The notes beneath the pieces were generated by a model. That model was not told the DNA's origin. It saw only the letters and a program-made list of their open reading frames with translations, and did no database searches. From contig OZ038381.1 in assembly GCA_964036045.1 (NCBI GenBank), positions 150,182,352 through 150,246,351 on the forward strand: a stretch of DNA of 64,000 nt, in the 5' to 3' direction. Position 1 is the stretch's first letter. The number at the start of each line of letters is the position of its first letter. This document shows, in pieces, positions 1 through 10,189 of the stretch. Origin of the DNA: Eutreptiella sp. 'Long Island Sound 2002'. Lineage: Eukaryota; Euglenozoa; Euglenophyceae; Eutreptiales; Eutreptiaceae. Position numbers and translations under genes: made by a program.

Positions 1-8
1 CCTCGAAA

Positions 9-3000
9 GTGGCAGCCATCGCGGCTGGTCTCACGGCTGCGGCCGCCCATGAGGCAGTGGCTGCCCGGATCAGGGCAACCGACGAGGAAGCCCGCCGGAC
101 GCAGGAGGCGATTGCCTGCAAGGAGGCCGAGGTGAAGGCGCTGGAAGAGGCGCTTGCCCAAGGGAGGGCAGAGAAGGAGGCGGAGGAAAGGGCCCACGCC
201 GAAGCAACGGCTAAGGCCCAGGAGGACGCCGCCAAGAAGGAAGCCATGGAGGCCGCGCGACGGAAGGTCGCTGAGGAGAAGGCCAAGACGGAGGCGGAGC
301 TGGCAGCGTTGGAAGCGCAGAAGGCGCGGCTGCAGCAGGCCCGGGAAGCCGAGGCGGCTCGTGCTCGGGAGGAAGCCGAAGCGCGAGCTGCCGCAGCCAC
401 CGCCGCTGCAATGGAGGAGGCAGAGGCGAAACTCCGCCGCGAGACTCCCCCGGGAGGATCACGAGTGGAGACCCTTCGAAAGCTTTTCGAAGGGGACGCC
501 TCCTCCAGGATGACGCTGGATGAGGCGGACACGGGCAGCAGTGGGAGCAGTGGCACCGACGCCCATCGACGGAGGAAGGGCAAGGGGAAGACCCCCGAGA
601 GGCCGCGGAGGCCAACGGGTGGACACCCCCACGACAGTGACCCCTTCTTCACCGCCAGTGACGGGGATGAACGAGGCCGTCGACATCGCCAAGTGGTGGC
701 TTGGACGGGCGGAGGAGGCGGAGACGTCCCCATGGAACCGGAAGGTGAGGATGAGGATCTCCCTCCTCCCTACCGGAGCTGGGAGTCTTCTGTGACCGAG
801 ACGCCCGGGTGGGGCGACATGGACAAGGATGACGACATGGACTTCGGCATCACGAGGAAGCGCCCATCCTCGGAGCCACCGAGGCGACCCGGCGGAGACC
901 CACCGGGACCCCCTGGCGGAGGACCATCAGGACCCCCTGGAGGACGCCCACCAAGTGGACCCCCTGGAGGCGGACCACCGGGCGGGGGAGGACCCCCTGG
1001 ACCGGGCGGACCCGGCGGAGGCCCTCCTGGAGGACCCCCTGGGGACCCCGACGACCCACCAGGCAACGGCGACCCGAATACCACCTGGCGGTGGATTGTA
1101 TACCTCCGCAGGAGAGTCCAGTTGCTCGAGCTGCAGGTAGACACGGGCAAGGGCGAGATGGCTCGCATCTCCAGGGTCGCCGTGCGCGCGCAGAAGGAGC
1201 TGGACATCGCCAGGGCCGAGACCAAGTCGCTGACCAACGTCGTCAGCGGCCTGCAGGAGAGGCTGGACGCGCTGGAAGCCCGTGGGAGCGTCGGCAGCGA
1301 CCACCCACCCCTGGAGTCTGGCTCGTCGGACGACGGCTGGGGACCCGGACCAGGTCCAGGCAGACCCCACGCCCCCGGCGGAGCCCCCAGGAGTCGCCCC
1401 AGCGCCAGTGCCCCCTCTCTCACCGCCCCCTCTCACCACAGCGCGGGCCGCCGCAACGAGCGCGTGCCGCCCTGCAGTGGCAGTGAGGATTGGCGTGATG
1501 AGTGGCCCAGCACGGAGTACCGCAACCGCCGTGCTCCACCGCGGACACCGGTACGCCCCCGACGCCCCGCACCAGCCCCGGAGCCAATCCCCATCGCTGG
1601 TGGACGTTATGGTGGACTCAGGGATGAGGTCCCCAGAGGAGACGTGGAATGGGATGTCGGTGAAGGTGAGGACCTGGATCTGGACCTGGAGGAGTTCGAC
1701 ATCAGCCCGCCGCGTGGTGTACGACGGGAGGCCGCTGAACTCAGCCGCCGGCGCCGTGATGAGGATGCGTACATGGAAAGAGTACGGCGTGAACATTTTG
1801 GTTCAGCGTACGTGGAGGAACCACGGCGTAGCCATAGGGATTCCATGGAGGAGATGGACGTGGCGGCCGTGGGAGTCCGTGGGCGAGGCCGATGGGAACC
1901 TCGGTCGACCTCGCGGCCGGCATTCATGGTCTCTAAGGCCGCGGATGCCGCCGTTTGGGAAGACTTGAAGGACATCAAGCCCCCCATGTACGATGGCAAC
2001 CCCCTCAACCTCGACCGCTTCTTGGAGAAGCTGGACGATTGGGGGCTGACCGTCACTGAAGACCTGCCTCCCGCGGATGCGGAGAGATATGTCTTCAAAC
2101 GGTTCAGGTACCGCCTGCCGGAAGTGCTCGGAGAGCTATACTTCGTGGCGACCAAGGAGGGGAGAATCAAGACCCTCAAGGAAGCCAAGAAGTGGCTCAA
2201 CGAGCAGGAGCGGGTGGACGCTCCGCCGGTGGCTGCCAAGCGCTGGAAGTCCATCAAGCTTGAGCATGATGGACGGGAGATCCGCCTACGAGATTGGCGA
2301 GACTTCCGAGGGAAATACACCCTCTTCCGCCGCAACGTGGAGGATTGGAACGAGGGTGACGAGCAGGCTCGCCTGCTCTCCATGCTGCCGGAAGCATGGA
2401 TCAAAAGGGTCACCAAGGAGGAATCCAAGAGGGCCAAGTCCAACCACACGGTCAAGATGATGCTCCCCAAGGAGTATCATACGAACGTGGTGGCTTGGGC
2501 GAAGAAGAACGTGGCCCGGGATGTCAAACGGCACTCCCTGCGGAACGCTCTTCTCATCACCGTCTCGGGCGATCGCGAGAAGACCGCGATGTGGCGCCTT
2601 GACGATTGTGAGTTGAGCGGCCAGACCATCCGTCTGCAGCCCATCCCGGCGCCGATGAGCTGCGACGAGATCCTGGAGTGGGTTGGCGAGGAAGTACTCA
2701 AGGAGTACGGAAACCTCCCCCACACCCGCGGGTTGAGGCCCGGCGACCGCGACGTCAACTACGTTGGCGAGGGACCTGGCGGGGAAGATGCCATGGACCC
2801 AGCGGGAGCCGGCGGCGATGAGACTCTCGTCGACGATGACAACGACGATGAGCCCGCCGAAGTGGCCGTTTGTGCCTTCGTGGCCAGGAACCTGAGGGCG
2901 GGGAGCAAACCGGGAAACTGCAAGCCCCTGCAGCAGGGTTGGAGGAAGCAGGAGAAGAGGGACCCTCGCCGCATTGGCGACCCTCCGCTGTCCTTTGGGG

Positions 3001-3410
3001 AGTTCATACGAGCTCACCCTCGGGGCTGTTTCGTGTGTTATGGGAGGTAGCGAGGCTTCAACCATGACCACCGAACATGCCCCGTCCACAAGGCCGACAC
3101 GGAGGCTTACAAGAAGGCGCACGGGTCGAAGAAGCGTGCGCCCGCGGGTATCCGGGAAGCCAAAATGGAGGTCGACAAGGACGAGCTGGCCAAGCTGATG
3201 TCGTCGGTGGGGACCGAGTTGGCCAAGGAGATCCAGGAGATCAAGCGGAACTGGGTCCCCAGGTCGGACAACAAGAACAAGGAGAACAACCAGAACAACC
3301 AGAACAAGGACAAGGACAAGAAGCCTACTCGTAGTGAGAGGAGGAAGAAGGGCGTCAACGACGTTGAGGCCGAGGAGAACACCCCCTCTTCCACAACCGA
3401 CGCCCCCTAG
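9..3410 (+). CDS. gag: Gag of element A (interrupted by one TAG)
   Basis: Structural protein of the retrotransposon particle. From the N-terminus there is a long Ala/Glu/Lys/Arg-rich coiled coil (about residues 24-140), a disordered acidic and Pro/Gly-rich stretch with collagen-like GPPGG repeats (about 295-355), a second short coiled coil (364-424), and the gag core (about 656-898) beginning with a PPMYDGN motif and matching element B. The frame ends with a zinc knuckle at 3027-3080. A TAG at 3048-3050 cuts this knuckle between its Cys pair and its His/His/Cys half; the frame is otherwise open to a TAG at 3408-3410. The frame is open at the window edge, so the true start may lie upstream. 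The 3048 stop looks like decay because element B lacks it. Confidence 0.85.
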
Positions 3411-4535
3411 CGGAGCCCCTGCAGCCAAGGGCCCCAGCTAGGGCGGTCGCAGGATGGTGACGTGGGAAGCGCCGAACCATCCCAGTCGGGAGTCGATAAG
3501 CACAAGGGGACTGCCGCGGGCGGAAGGCCCGGTCCGGCGCCCAGTCGCGGAGGCGGGGTGAGGGCAAGTGAAGGCACGAACCCTTGCACCCGTCCGTCCT
3601 TCGCGACCAAGAATGTGTTTGATGTACTACAGGATCTATCCGAGAGTATCGGAGGATCACCCGGACCGCAGCTGGATGCTGCAGATGGGCAGCCTGAGCC
3701 CATTGTCCGCGACCTGCACCAGTCGCTTGTGGAGCTTCTGGAACGGCCGGAGATCCTGAGTTTGCACGCCGTGCGCCGTGTCGGTCGCGAGCGGCAGTTG
3801 CATCTTAAGGTCCGTGCCCTATGCGGGGAAGTGGAAAAGGTTTTCGACGTGTTGGTCGACACGGGAGCTCAAGTCAGCTTGGTCAAGGCTGGCCTACTTC
3901 CACCAGAGTGTCTGACCGACAGTCGGAAGCCTGTCAGGCTGAAGGTGGCGAACGGCCAGTACATGGTGGGAGGCACGAAGGAAGCGGCCATCGGGCTGCA
4001 GTTCGTGAACCATCGTGAGCTGAGCCGCCCAGACCTCGGCAAGGAAATCCTCCTGCACGGTCGCTTCTACGAGGCCGAGATGGACTGGGACATGATCGTT
4101 GGGTACGACTTCATGATGGAGACGGACTCCGGCGTTCTCCCGGCCCAGGCCTCCATGACCCTGTACCAGGACGACCAACTCTCGTGGCTTTCGTCACCTG
4201 AGCACCATGTGGAATGCCAATGGATCCACCCCGAACGCAATCAGCTCGAAGTGGCCGCGCTGGACACTGAGCCAACTGGTCCTGCAAACCAGGAGTACGG
4301 CGTAAGGCCGGAAGTGGCGAGCCGAGTTGTCGCGGACTTGGGAGCTTCGGATCTGGCCCTGGATGCGTTCTCTTCAGGAACCTCCGCCCATCTTCGGGTG
4401 TGTGAGAAGTACTGGAGCGCACAGGACTCCGCGTGGAAGAAGCACTGGGGTCCGCATCAGGGATTGATGTGGATCCATTGCCCCCGTTGGGACATTCCAA
4501 GAGCGATAGCGAACTTTCGCAAGGACCGCTCCTAG
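3411..4535 (+). CDS. pol: Aspartic protease and linker domain of element A pol
   Basis: Retropepsin-like protease that matures Gag-Pol. The catalytic motif VDTGAQVSLV lies near 3850-3885, followed by a flap-like hydrophobic region and a second conserved block ending in IVGYDFM near 4100. The reading frame is the same as gag, with only the TAG at 3408-3410 between them, so translation probably enters by readthrough. After the protease comes a domain (about 4340-4560) with an aspartate-phenylalanine motif, then tryptophan-rich DSAWKKHWG, which element B also has; it is not part of a standard Ty3 pol. The segment ends at a TAG (4533-4535) that splits this extra domain and that element B does not share. 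Confidence 0.83.
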   Translation, partial: RSPCSQGPQLGRSQDGDVGSAEPSQSGVDKHKGTAAGGRPGPAPSRGGGVRASEGTNPCTRPSFATKNVFDVLQDLSESIGGSPGPQLDAADGQPEPIVRDLHQSLVELLERPEILSLHAVRRVGRERQLHLKVRALCGEVEKVFDVLVDTGAQVSLVKAGLLPPECLTDSRKPVRLKVANGQYMVGGTKEAAIGLQFVNHRELSRPDLGKEILLHGRFYEAEMDWDMIVGYDFMMETDSGVLPAQASMTLYQDDQLSWLSSPEHHVECQWIHPERNQLEVAALDTEPTGPANQEYGVRPEVASRVVADLGASDLALDAFSSGTSAHLRVCEKYWSAQDSAWKKHWGPHQGLMWIHCPRWDIPRAIANFRKDRS

Positions 4536-6950
4536 GCAGTGCTGGTTGTTCCTATGGGATGCACCGAGGAGGAAAGTACCCGACATTGGGTAGCCTCATT
4601 GACCAACATGACCTTGAACAAGGTCGTCCTACCGGCTGGAGAGAGTGTCTATCAGGACGCTAAGGGACAGCCCATGCCACCCCAGAGATGGCCAACGGAA
4701 TTCCACTATGTGGATGGGGGCCTTGATCAGGCCGACACCACGGACTTCGTGTGTGTCAACCGCATCATAGCGGAGCCTTGGAGGCAATGCTTTGCGGTTC
4801 CCCCTGTTGACATCGAAGAATCGGAATCGGAAGAGCCCCTCACTGAAGAGGAGTGGGATCTGGTTCAGGGGTATATGGATCAGCCCTTTCACAACTGGGG
4901 AAACCAGCGTGAGGGCAAGGGCCAGGACAAAGCCTGGTGGGAAGTGGACTCGATCGTCTCTGGTTCCTATGACGGGAACACCTTCGTGCAGAGGGTGCTG
5001 GATCACCTATCCGGCCAGGACGAGCCAATCGGGGGTAACCCACCCACCTACGGCGATCTGTTCCGAGGCAAGACCAGAGATGGCCCTTTGGGCCACCTGG
5101 GGAGACCACCTGAGCCGAAAGCGAGCGGAGTAGCTACCCCTCAAGTAAGCTCCGTGGTTCAAGTGCCCGGAAAGGCCAAGGCGGAGTCCGACCGTTGCCC
5201 CAAGATTCAGGCATTGAGGGCCAGGCTGAAGCAGAAGTATGGGGATACCTTCTTCAGCGGTAAGCCTGTGTTCCCCCCACCGGTTCGTGGACCGTATGGC
5301 GAGGCCAAGATACGACTGAAGCAGGACCCCCGTGTGTATCGGCACCGGGAGTTTGTGCTGAGAGGCGAGAGGAAAGAGGCCATGGAGAAGATCCTCCGTG
5401 ACTTCATCCAGAGAGGCTGGCTTGAGCCGTGCCACTCCGAGTGGGCCTCTCCCTGCTTCGTCGTCCCCAAGAAGGTTGCTGGTGAATGGCGGCTCGTGGT
5501 CGACTACCGCGGCCTGAACGCCCAAACGCAGCACGACAGCTATACGCTGCCCCTCATTGAGGACATGCTGCAAAAGCAACACCGGCAGAGGATCTTCACG
5601 GTGATTGACCTGAAACATGGTTATCATCAGATGCCTCTCGCCGAGGAGTCCCGTGCCTGCACAGCCATGAGCACCCCACTTGGACCTCTCCAGTGGAAGG
5701 TGATGGCCATGGGCGTTACCAACGGCAATGCGGCTTTTCAGCGGATGCTGGAGAACCTGCTTGAGCCAGTGCGCGACTGTGCGGACCCCTTCGTGGACGA
5801 CGTGATCATCGCGTCCGGGGACCCCAGTATGAGCTACGAGGAGCTCCTGGAGGCACACTAGAGGGACGTCACTCGAGTGCTGGACCTTCTGGTTCGGCAC
5901 AAACTCACGGGCAGCAGTGACAAGGCCACCATTGCGGTAGGCGAGGTGGTCTTCGCTGGCCACGTAGTTGGGAACGGGCAGCGAAAGCCCATACCTGGCA
6001 AGGTGGCTGCGATTGAGCACTGGGAAAAGCCCAAGACGGTCTCTGAGCTAAGGGCGTATCTGGGGTTCTGCAACTACTACTCGGGGTATATCAAAATGTA
6101 TGCCGAGTATGCAGCCCCCATGACGACCATGCTCAAGGGCAACCGAGAGGAGACCAAGAAGGGGTCCAAGAAGGCTCTGGTCTGGACAGCTGAGTCCGAC
6201 CGTGCCTTTGAGGGGATGAAGCAGGCGCTGCTATCCGCAGTGGGTCTGCACCTCGTGGATCCCGACCGAGGGTTCGTCCTGCGCACCGACGCTTCCGACT
6301 ACGCCATTGGCGCTGTGTTGGAGCAAGTGCTTGACGACGGGAGGCACGTGCCCGTGGCCTTCTGGAGCCGAGTCCTGGCGGAAGGCAAGAGACGGACGTG
6401 GACGCCCCGTGAAAAGGAGGCGTATGCCATCGTCATGGCTCTCAGGAAATGGGCTGGGTACATAGCCCTCCATCCCGTCACCGTCTGCACCGACCATCAG
6501 AGTCTGCAGTCGTGGCACAAGGAGCACGTGGACACCCCCTCAGGTCCCGCCTCCCGACGGGCAAGATGGCATGAGACCTTGGCCAAGTTCGACCTCACGG
6601 TTGTGTATATTCCTGGAAAGGATAACACCGTGGCGGACTGTCTCAGTAGGTGGGCCTATCCCGCCAGCAAGGGCATGCAGGATATCTCTGCCCATGGCGA
6701 TGAGGCTGAGACCGCTGAAGCCAAGAGGATCATCGAAATGGAGCGCCTGATGGAGGAGGAGGGTGCTAAATGCTTCGTCGTCATGGCTGCGGATGCCCCC
6801 CTCGCGTCGAGGGTGAGCAGAGCGGTCAGGGTACTCGCCCCTCAGGGAGCTGAGTCCGACAAGCACCTCTTCCCGGAGTCTTGCCTCCAGGACGACTGGA
6901 CCGACGACTATCTAAGTCTGAGGCCTTTGCGGCCGAGTATAGGGCTGTGA
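4536..6950 (+). CDS. pol: Reverse transcriptase and RNase H of element A
   Basis: Copies the element RNA into DNA and degrades the RNA strand. RT motifs in order: the VPKK and VVDYRGLN region (5460-5520), motif A FTVIDLKHGYHQ (near 5600), motif B-like GVTNGNAAFQ, and motif C FVDD (near 5790). RNase H follows with TDASDYAIG (near 6285), a REKEAYAIV block and CTDHQSLQSW. A TAG at 5859-5861 falls just after motif C where element B has Glu. The frame then runs on to 6948, where it shifts: the integrase continues in another frame from about 6912. Catalytic residues of both enzymes are still encoded, so the damage is limited to the stops and the shift. Confidence 0.9.
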
Positions 6951-8392
6951 CCGACCCTGACGACGGGCAGAAGTGGCCAAAGGGGCTGACCGAGGAAGAT
7001 GGCAAGCTCTACCGGAATGGTAAGCTGCTAGTACCGGAGTCCCGGGTGCTCGAGCTTTGTGAAGCTTGGCACCACCACATGCTGCACCCAGGGGTCAAGA
7101 AGCAGGCTCTTGACATGCAGCGTCGGTTCGAGATCGACCATATCGTTCTCTCCACCGCCATCAAGAAGGTCAGGAAGGGTTGTTCGGTCTGTCAGGCCTG
7201 CAATCCCGATAACCGGAACGTCAAGGGGGAACCCCAATGGACCCCGGTGCCTGACCAGCCCATGGAGAGCGTGGCCATGGACGTCTTCTCCATGCCCGAA
7301 GTGCACATTGGCAAGGAGACCTTTGACTGTGTGGTTCTCTGTGTGGACCGCCCCAGCGGCTACGTTGTAGCCGTTCCGGCACGCAAAAAGGGGTTGCTTG
7401 CCAAGGAAGTGGCAGTCATGATGATTCATCATTGGCTGACCGTCTTTGACATCCCCCGCACCATTTGCAGTGACCGAGGGCCCCAGTTTACTGGTGGCTG
7501 GTTCAAGGCTATGTGTTCCCTCATGGGAATACGTCATGCCAAGAGCGTCGCCTATCTCAGCCGGTCTAACGGCCGTGCTGAAGTGGCTGGACGGCAGCTG
7601 TTCGAGAAGCTGCGCAAGATCCACATCACCAATCCACGTCGGAACTGGTTTGAGGAGATGTGGCCTGCTCTGAAGGCCCACCATGACACCCCCACACCGG
7701 GTGGTTTGTCCCCTCACCAGATTCTGTTCGGCAGGGACCCCCTGGGTAGGGGACTTCCCTTATCTGGTGATGGCATGGCTATGGATGCCAAGGAATTCTT
7801 CGCGCGGCAAGAGCAAACGGCGCGGGACATCCGCCAGCAGCTCGAGAAGGAGCATGCTGAGCGTCAGAAGTCCGCCCCGAGCTCGACAGCGCAGAAGTTC
7901 AGGGTGGGAGACCCGGTGTGGGTGATCAGACCCCGCCCCATGGGCACCCACCGCACCAAAACCTGGTTCACACCCGGCGAGGTGGTGCGCACGATTGGTG
8001 ACGACACCTACCGCATCAAGGTGGGTCACGGACAGTTCCGGGAGCGCCACGAGAGTCAACTCCGTGTGCGGGAACCCGACGTCCGTGGCCAGCACGTGTC
8101 CCTGAGCTATGCCGCACATGAGGCTCATTCGGACGACGACTATGCGGAGCAGGACGACTATACAGTCGAGAAGATCCTGGCTCAGCGTCCGAAGGCCTCG
8201 GCACCCAGAGGTCTGGAGTTCAAGGTTCGTTGGCGAGGCTATGGGCCGTCCCACGACACCTGGGAACCCGTCTCCTCGTTCGTGCCGCGGGTCAATACTC
8301 CCTTCATGGAGTACATCCGCAAGCACAAGACCAAGATCCACGTTTCGGACTTGGCAGCACTCACCCGGGCGATTGCAGCCAGGGGTGCCTGA
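6881..8392 (+). CDS. pol: Integrase with C-terminal chromodomain of element A
   Basis: Inserts the cDNA into the chromosome. An HHCC zinc-binding region (H-H around 7065-7085, C-x2-C near 7190) is followed by the DDE core: first Asp in AMDVFSM (near 7275), second in CSDRGPQF (near 7470), Glu in SNGRAEVA (near 7570). A basic SH3-like C-terminal region (7900-8080) leads to a chromodomain (about 8155-8330) with the FKVRWRGYG and TWEPVSSF signatures. Chromodomains of this kind bind modified histones in known chromoviruses and steer insertion; that role is inferred here. This is the longest undamaged pol piece of element A. The true frame joins the upstream RNase H piece through a one-base shift near 6912. 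Confidence 0.93.
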   Translation: MPPGRLDRRLSKSEAFAAEYRAVTDPDDGQKWPKGLTEEDGKLYRNGKLLVPESRVLELCEAWHHHMLHPGVKKQALDMQRRFEIDHIVLSTAIKKVRKGCSVCQACNPDNRNVKGEPQWTPVPDQPMESVAMDVFSMPEVHIGKETFDCVVLCVDRPSGYVVAVPARKKGLLAKEVAVMMIHHWLTVFDIPRTICSDRGPQFTGGWFKAMCSLMGIRHAKSVAYLSRSNGRAEVAGRQLFEKLRKIHITNPRRNWFEEMWPALKAHHDTPTPGGLSPHQILFGRDPLGRGLPLSGDGMAMDAKEFFARQEQTARDIRQQLEKEHAERQKSAPSSTAQKFRVGDPVWVIRPRPMGTHRTKTWFTPGEVVRTIGDDTYRIKVGHGQFRERHESQLRVREPDVRGQHVSLSYAAHEAHSDDDYAEQDDYTVEKILAQRPKASAPRGLEFKVRWRGYGPSHDTWEPVSSFVPRVNTPFMEYIRKHKTKIHVSDLAALTRAIAARGA

Positions 8393-9892
8393 TCAGCGCC
8401 CTGAGCTCTCCCCTGATGCTTTTGGAGCGCTTGTGAGGCCGACGGATTGTCCCTCACTTGCTTGCTCTCTCTCATCTTCCGGTGACCTGCCATCAGAGTG
8501 GCCATATACCCCCCACTGCTGTATCCAGAGGAGGATGGCCCCTCTCTTCTTCTATTCGTCACTCACCCCCCCTGCTGAATCCTTGGGAAACCAGGTAGGG
8601 CGACTGACCTTCATTTTTCTGAGCTCTTGGGGCCTTGAAGCCCATACGACGTTGCGCAACGGATGCTGCTGTCATCGGCATTGCGATTTTGAGTGTGTGG
8701 TCCGGTTCCATGGCACTTGCGGAATCCAGACCAGTCGACGTGTGTCTGCAGACTATATATGGCCTGAACTCAGGCGTTTTCCTGCCCACCCTCCTGCATT
8801 TGCCTTATCCTGACCGTGGCGTGGTTTGGCACTCTGTCCAGAGTGTGTTTACACGCCTATTTACCTCGCTTATTGCTTGTCTTTCTTCCACAGGATATGT
8901 GCATTGTATGTTGCGATTGTCAGCCCATCACCGACGGATGGACTGTCTTTTCCCCCTTGTGGGAATGCGAATCGGATTACAGGGGCGCCCTGAGTCGCCG
9001 TTTACATGTTCATACATATGGTCCAGCCTGGACCAGTACCGCATTACATATTCTTCTGTTTGAGTGCCTGTGATACCGTGTTGCCTTATTCGCTGTGTTG
9101 TGTGGAGATCCTGATGGCGCCAGGCGGGAAGCCCAGTTGCCTGACTACACTCCCAGCGGTCCGCCACTATCAGTCCCAGTGTGAGCCTACCGATTCGCAG
9201 ACGCACTTGCATTCGGATGGCGGCCTCCGGTGCTCCTGACCCCGGTCAGTCTGCCTGGGAAACTGGTGGTTTGAGGAGTCGACGCCTCCGCCCACACTGC
9301 ATGAGGACTCCCTCATGTATGGCCTTCGTGGCAGTAGGGCGAGGGAAAAGACGGCCTTGATGCCCGATCCCTTAAGGAGGAGCTCCCTTAAGATCTGGGG
9401 TTCTTAAGGAGTTCAACTATGGCACTCTGGACTCGCGTCGTATGGATATGGACATGGTGCGCCGGAGGAAGGACCCGTGGGGACTCTCCCCAGTCGGCGG
9501 GCCTTGGGAAGCTTGGGGTAGCCTGATGGATCTTTGTGGTCGCTCTCGACCTGTGGGACCACCTCGGTCGTCGTGTGTCGCCTATGTTGGCCGTGTATGC
9601 CACTACCACTGTGGTGGTGACCGTAGCAGCCGGCACCCGGTGCGCCTGGTATGGGTTAACGGGTCCTTTGGATGCCGAACAATCGCCGCCAGGACCCGGG
9701 ACTTGATACTTGATACTGTACCTCTTATTACTAACATCTACAGCATCATACCTGTTTCACTATGCGTTGGAATGGGCAGCCTAACCCAGAATCGGCCTGA
9801 AGTGAGGATGTGACACCCCCCCCCTTCAGGGGATGGTCCTGGGTACCCGCTGCCATGCTTGGGTGTTATCGAGCCCCCCCCAGGGTTTGCTC
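8393..9892 (+). other. Noncoding 3' region of element A
   Basis: About 1.5 kb between the integrase stop and the polypurine tract with no convincing protein. It contains a near-perfect inverted repeat around CTTAAG at 9371-9392 with a further CTTAAG nearby. The matching interval in element B is under 400 bp, so this stretch is either a family-specific 3' UTR or holds an unrecognised insertion. Confidence 0.6.
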
Positions 9893-9904
9893 TAAGGAGG
9901 GGGG
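9893..9904 (+). promoter_or_regulatory. Polypurine tract of element A
   Basis: The purine run AAGGAGGGGGG directly precedes the LTR start TGAAGC. Element B has AGAAGGGGGG in the same position before TGAAGCC. It would prime plus-strand DNA synthesis. Confidence 0.8.
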
Positions 9905-9912
9905 TGAAGCGG

Positions 9913-10088
9913 TACCCAGAACCCCATGGCTAGGGTAGGGCATACAACCGGCCTCCGGTCCACTAACCCCATGTACGGAGTACCCAGAACCCCATGGCTA
10001 GGGTAGGGCATACAACCGGCCTCCGGTCCACTAACCCCATGTACGGAAGGGAAGACCGGTCTCCGGTCCACTAACCCCATGTACGGAA
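9913..10088 (+). repeat. 68-bp subrepeats at the start of the element A LTR
   Basis: Two nearly identical 68-bp units (9913-9980 and 9981-10048), each running from TACCCAGAACC to CATGTACGGA, are followed by a 40-bp partial third unit (10049-10088). They lie upstream of the TATA-like site, in the U3 part of the LTR. Confidence 0.9.
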
Positions 10089-10180
10089 GGCGCTCTTTGA
10101 CGCCCGGTGCGAGCCCGGCGGGAGCGTGTTCCGTGCCGTAAAGCCCCGCATCGGCAACCGATGCACCGCCAGCGGAGATT

Positions 10181-10189
10181 TGTATATCA
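10181..10189 (+). promoter_or_regulatory. TATA-like site of the element A LTR
   Basis: TGTATATCA sits in a block conserved with element B, where the same position reads TTATATATCA. It is about 275 bp inside the LTR and is the likely core promoter; the transcription start has not been shown. Confidence 0.5.

Noticed and set aside
3048-5861. Element A pol/gag breaks are all TAG, hinting that TAG is a sense codon in this genome
   Set aside because: Only the gag/pol TAG is shared with element B. Element B and the LINEs are broken by TAA as well, and the 54698 frame appears to end in TAG. No host gene is available to test the code. Independent decay plus one programmed stop explains the pattern better.
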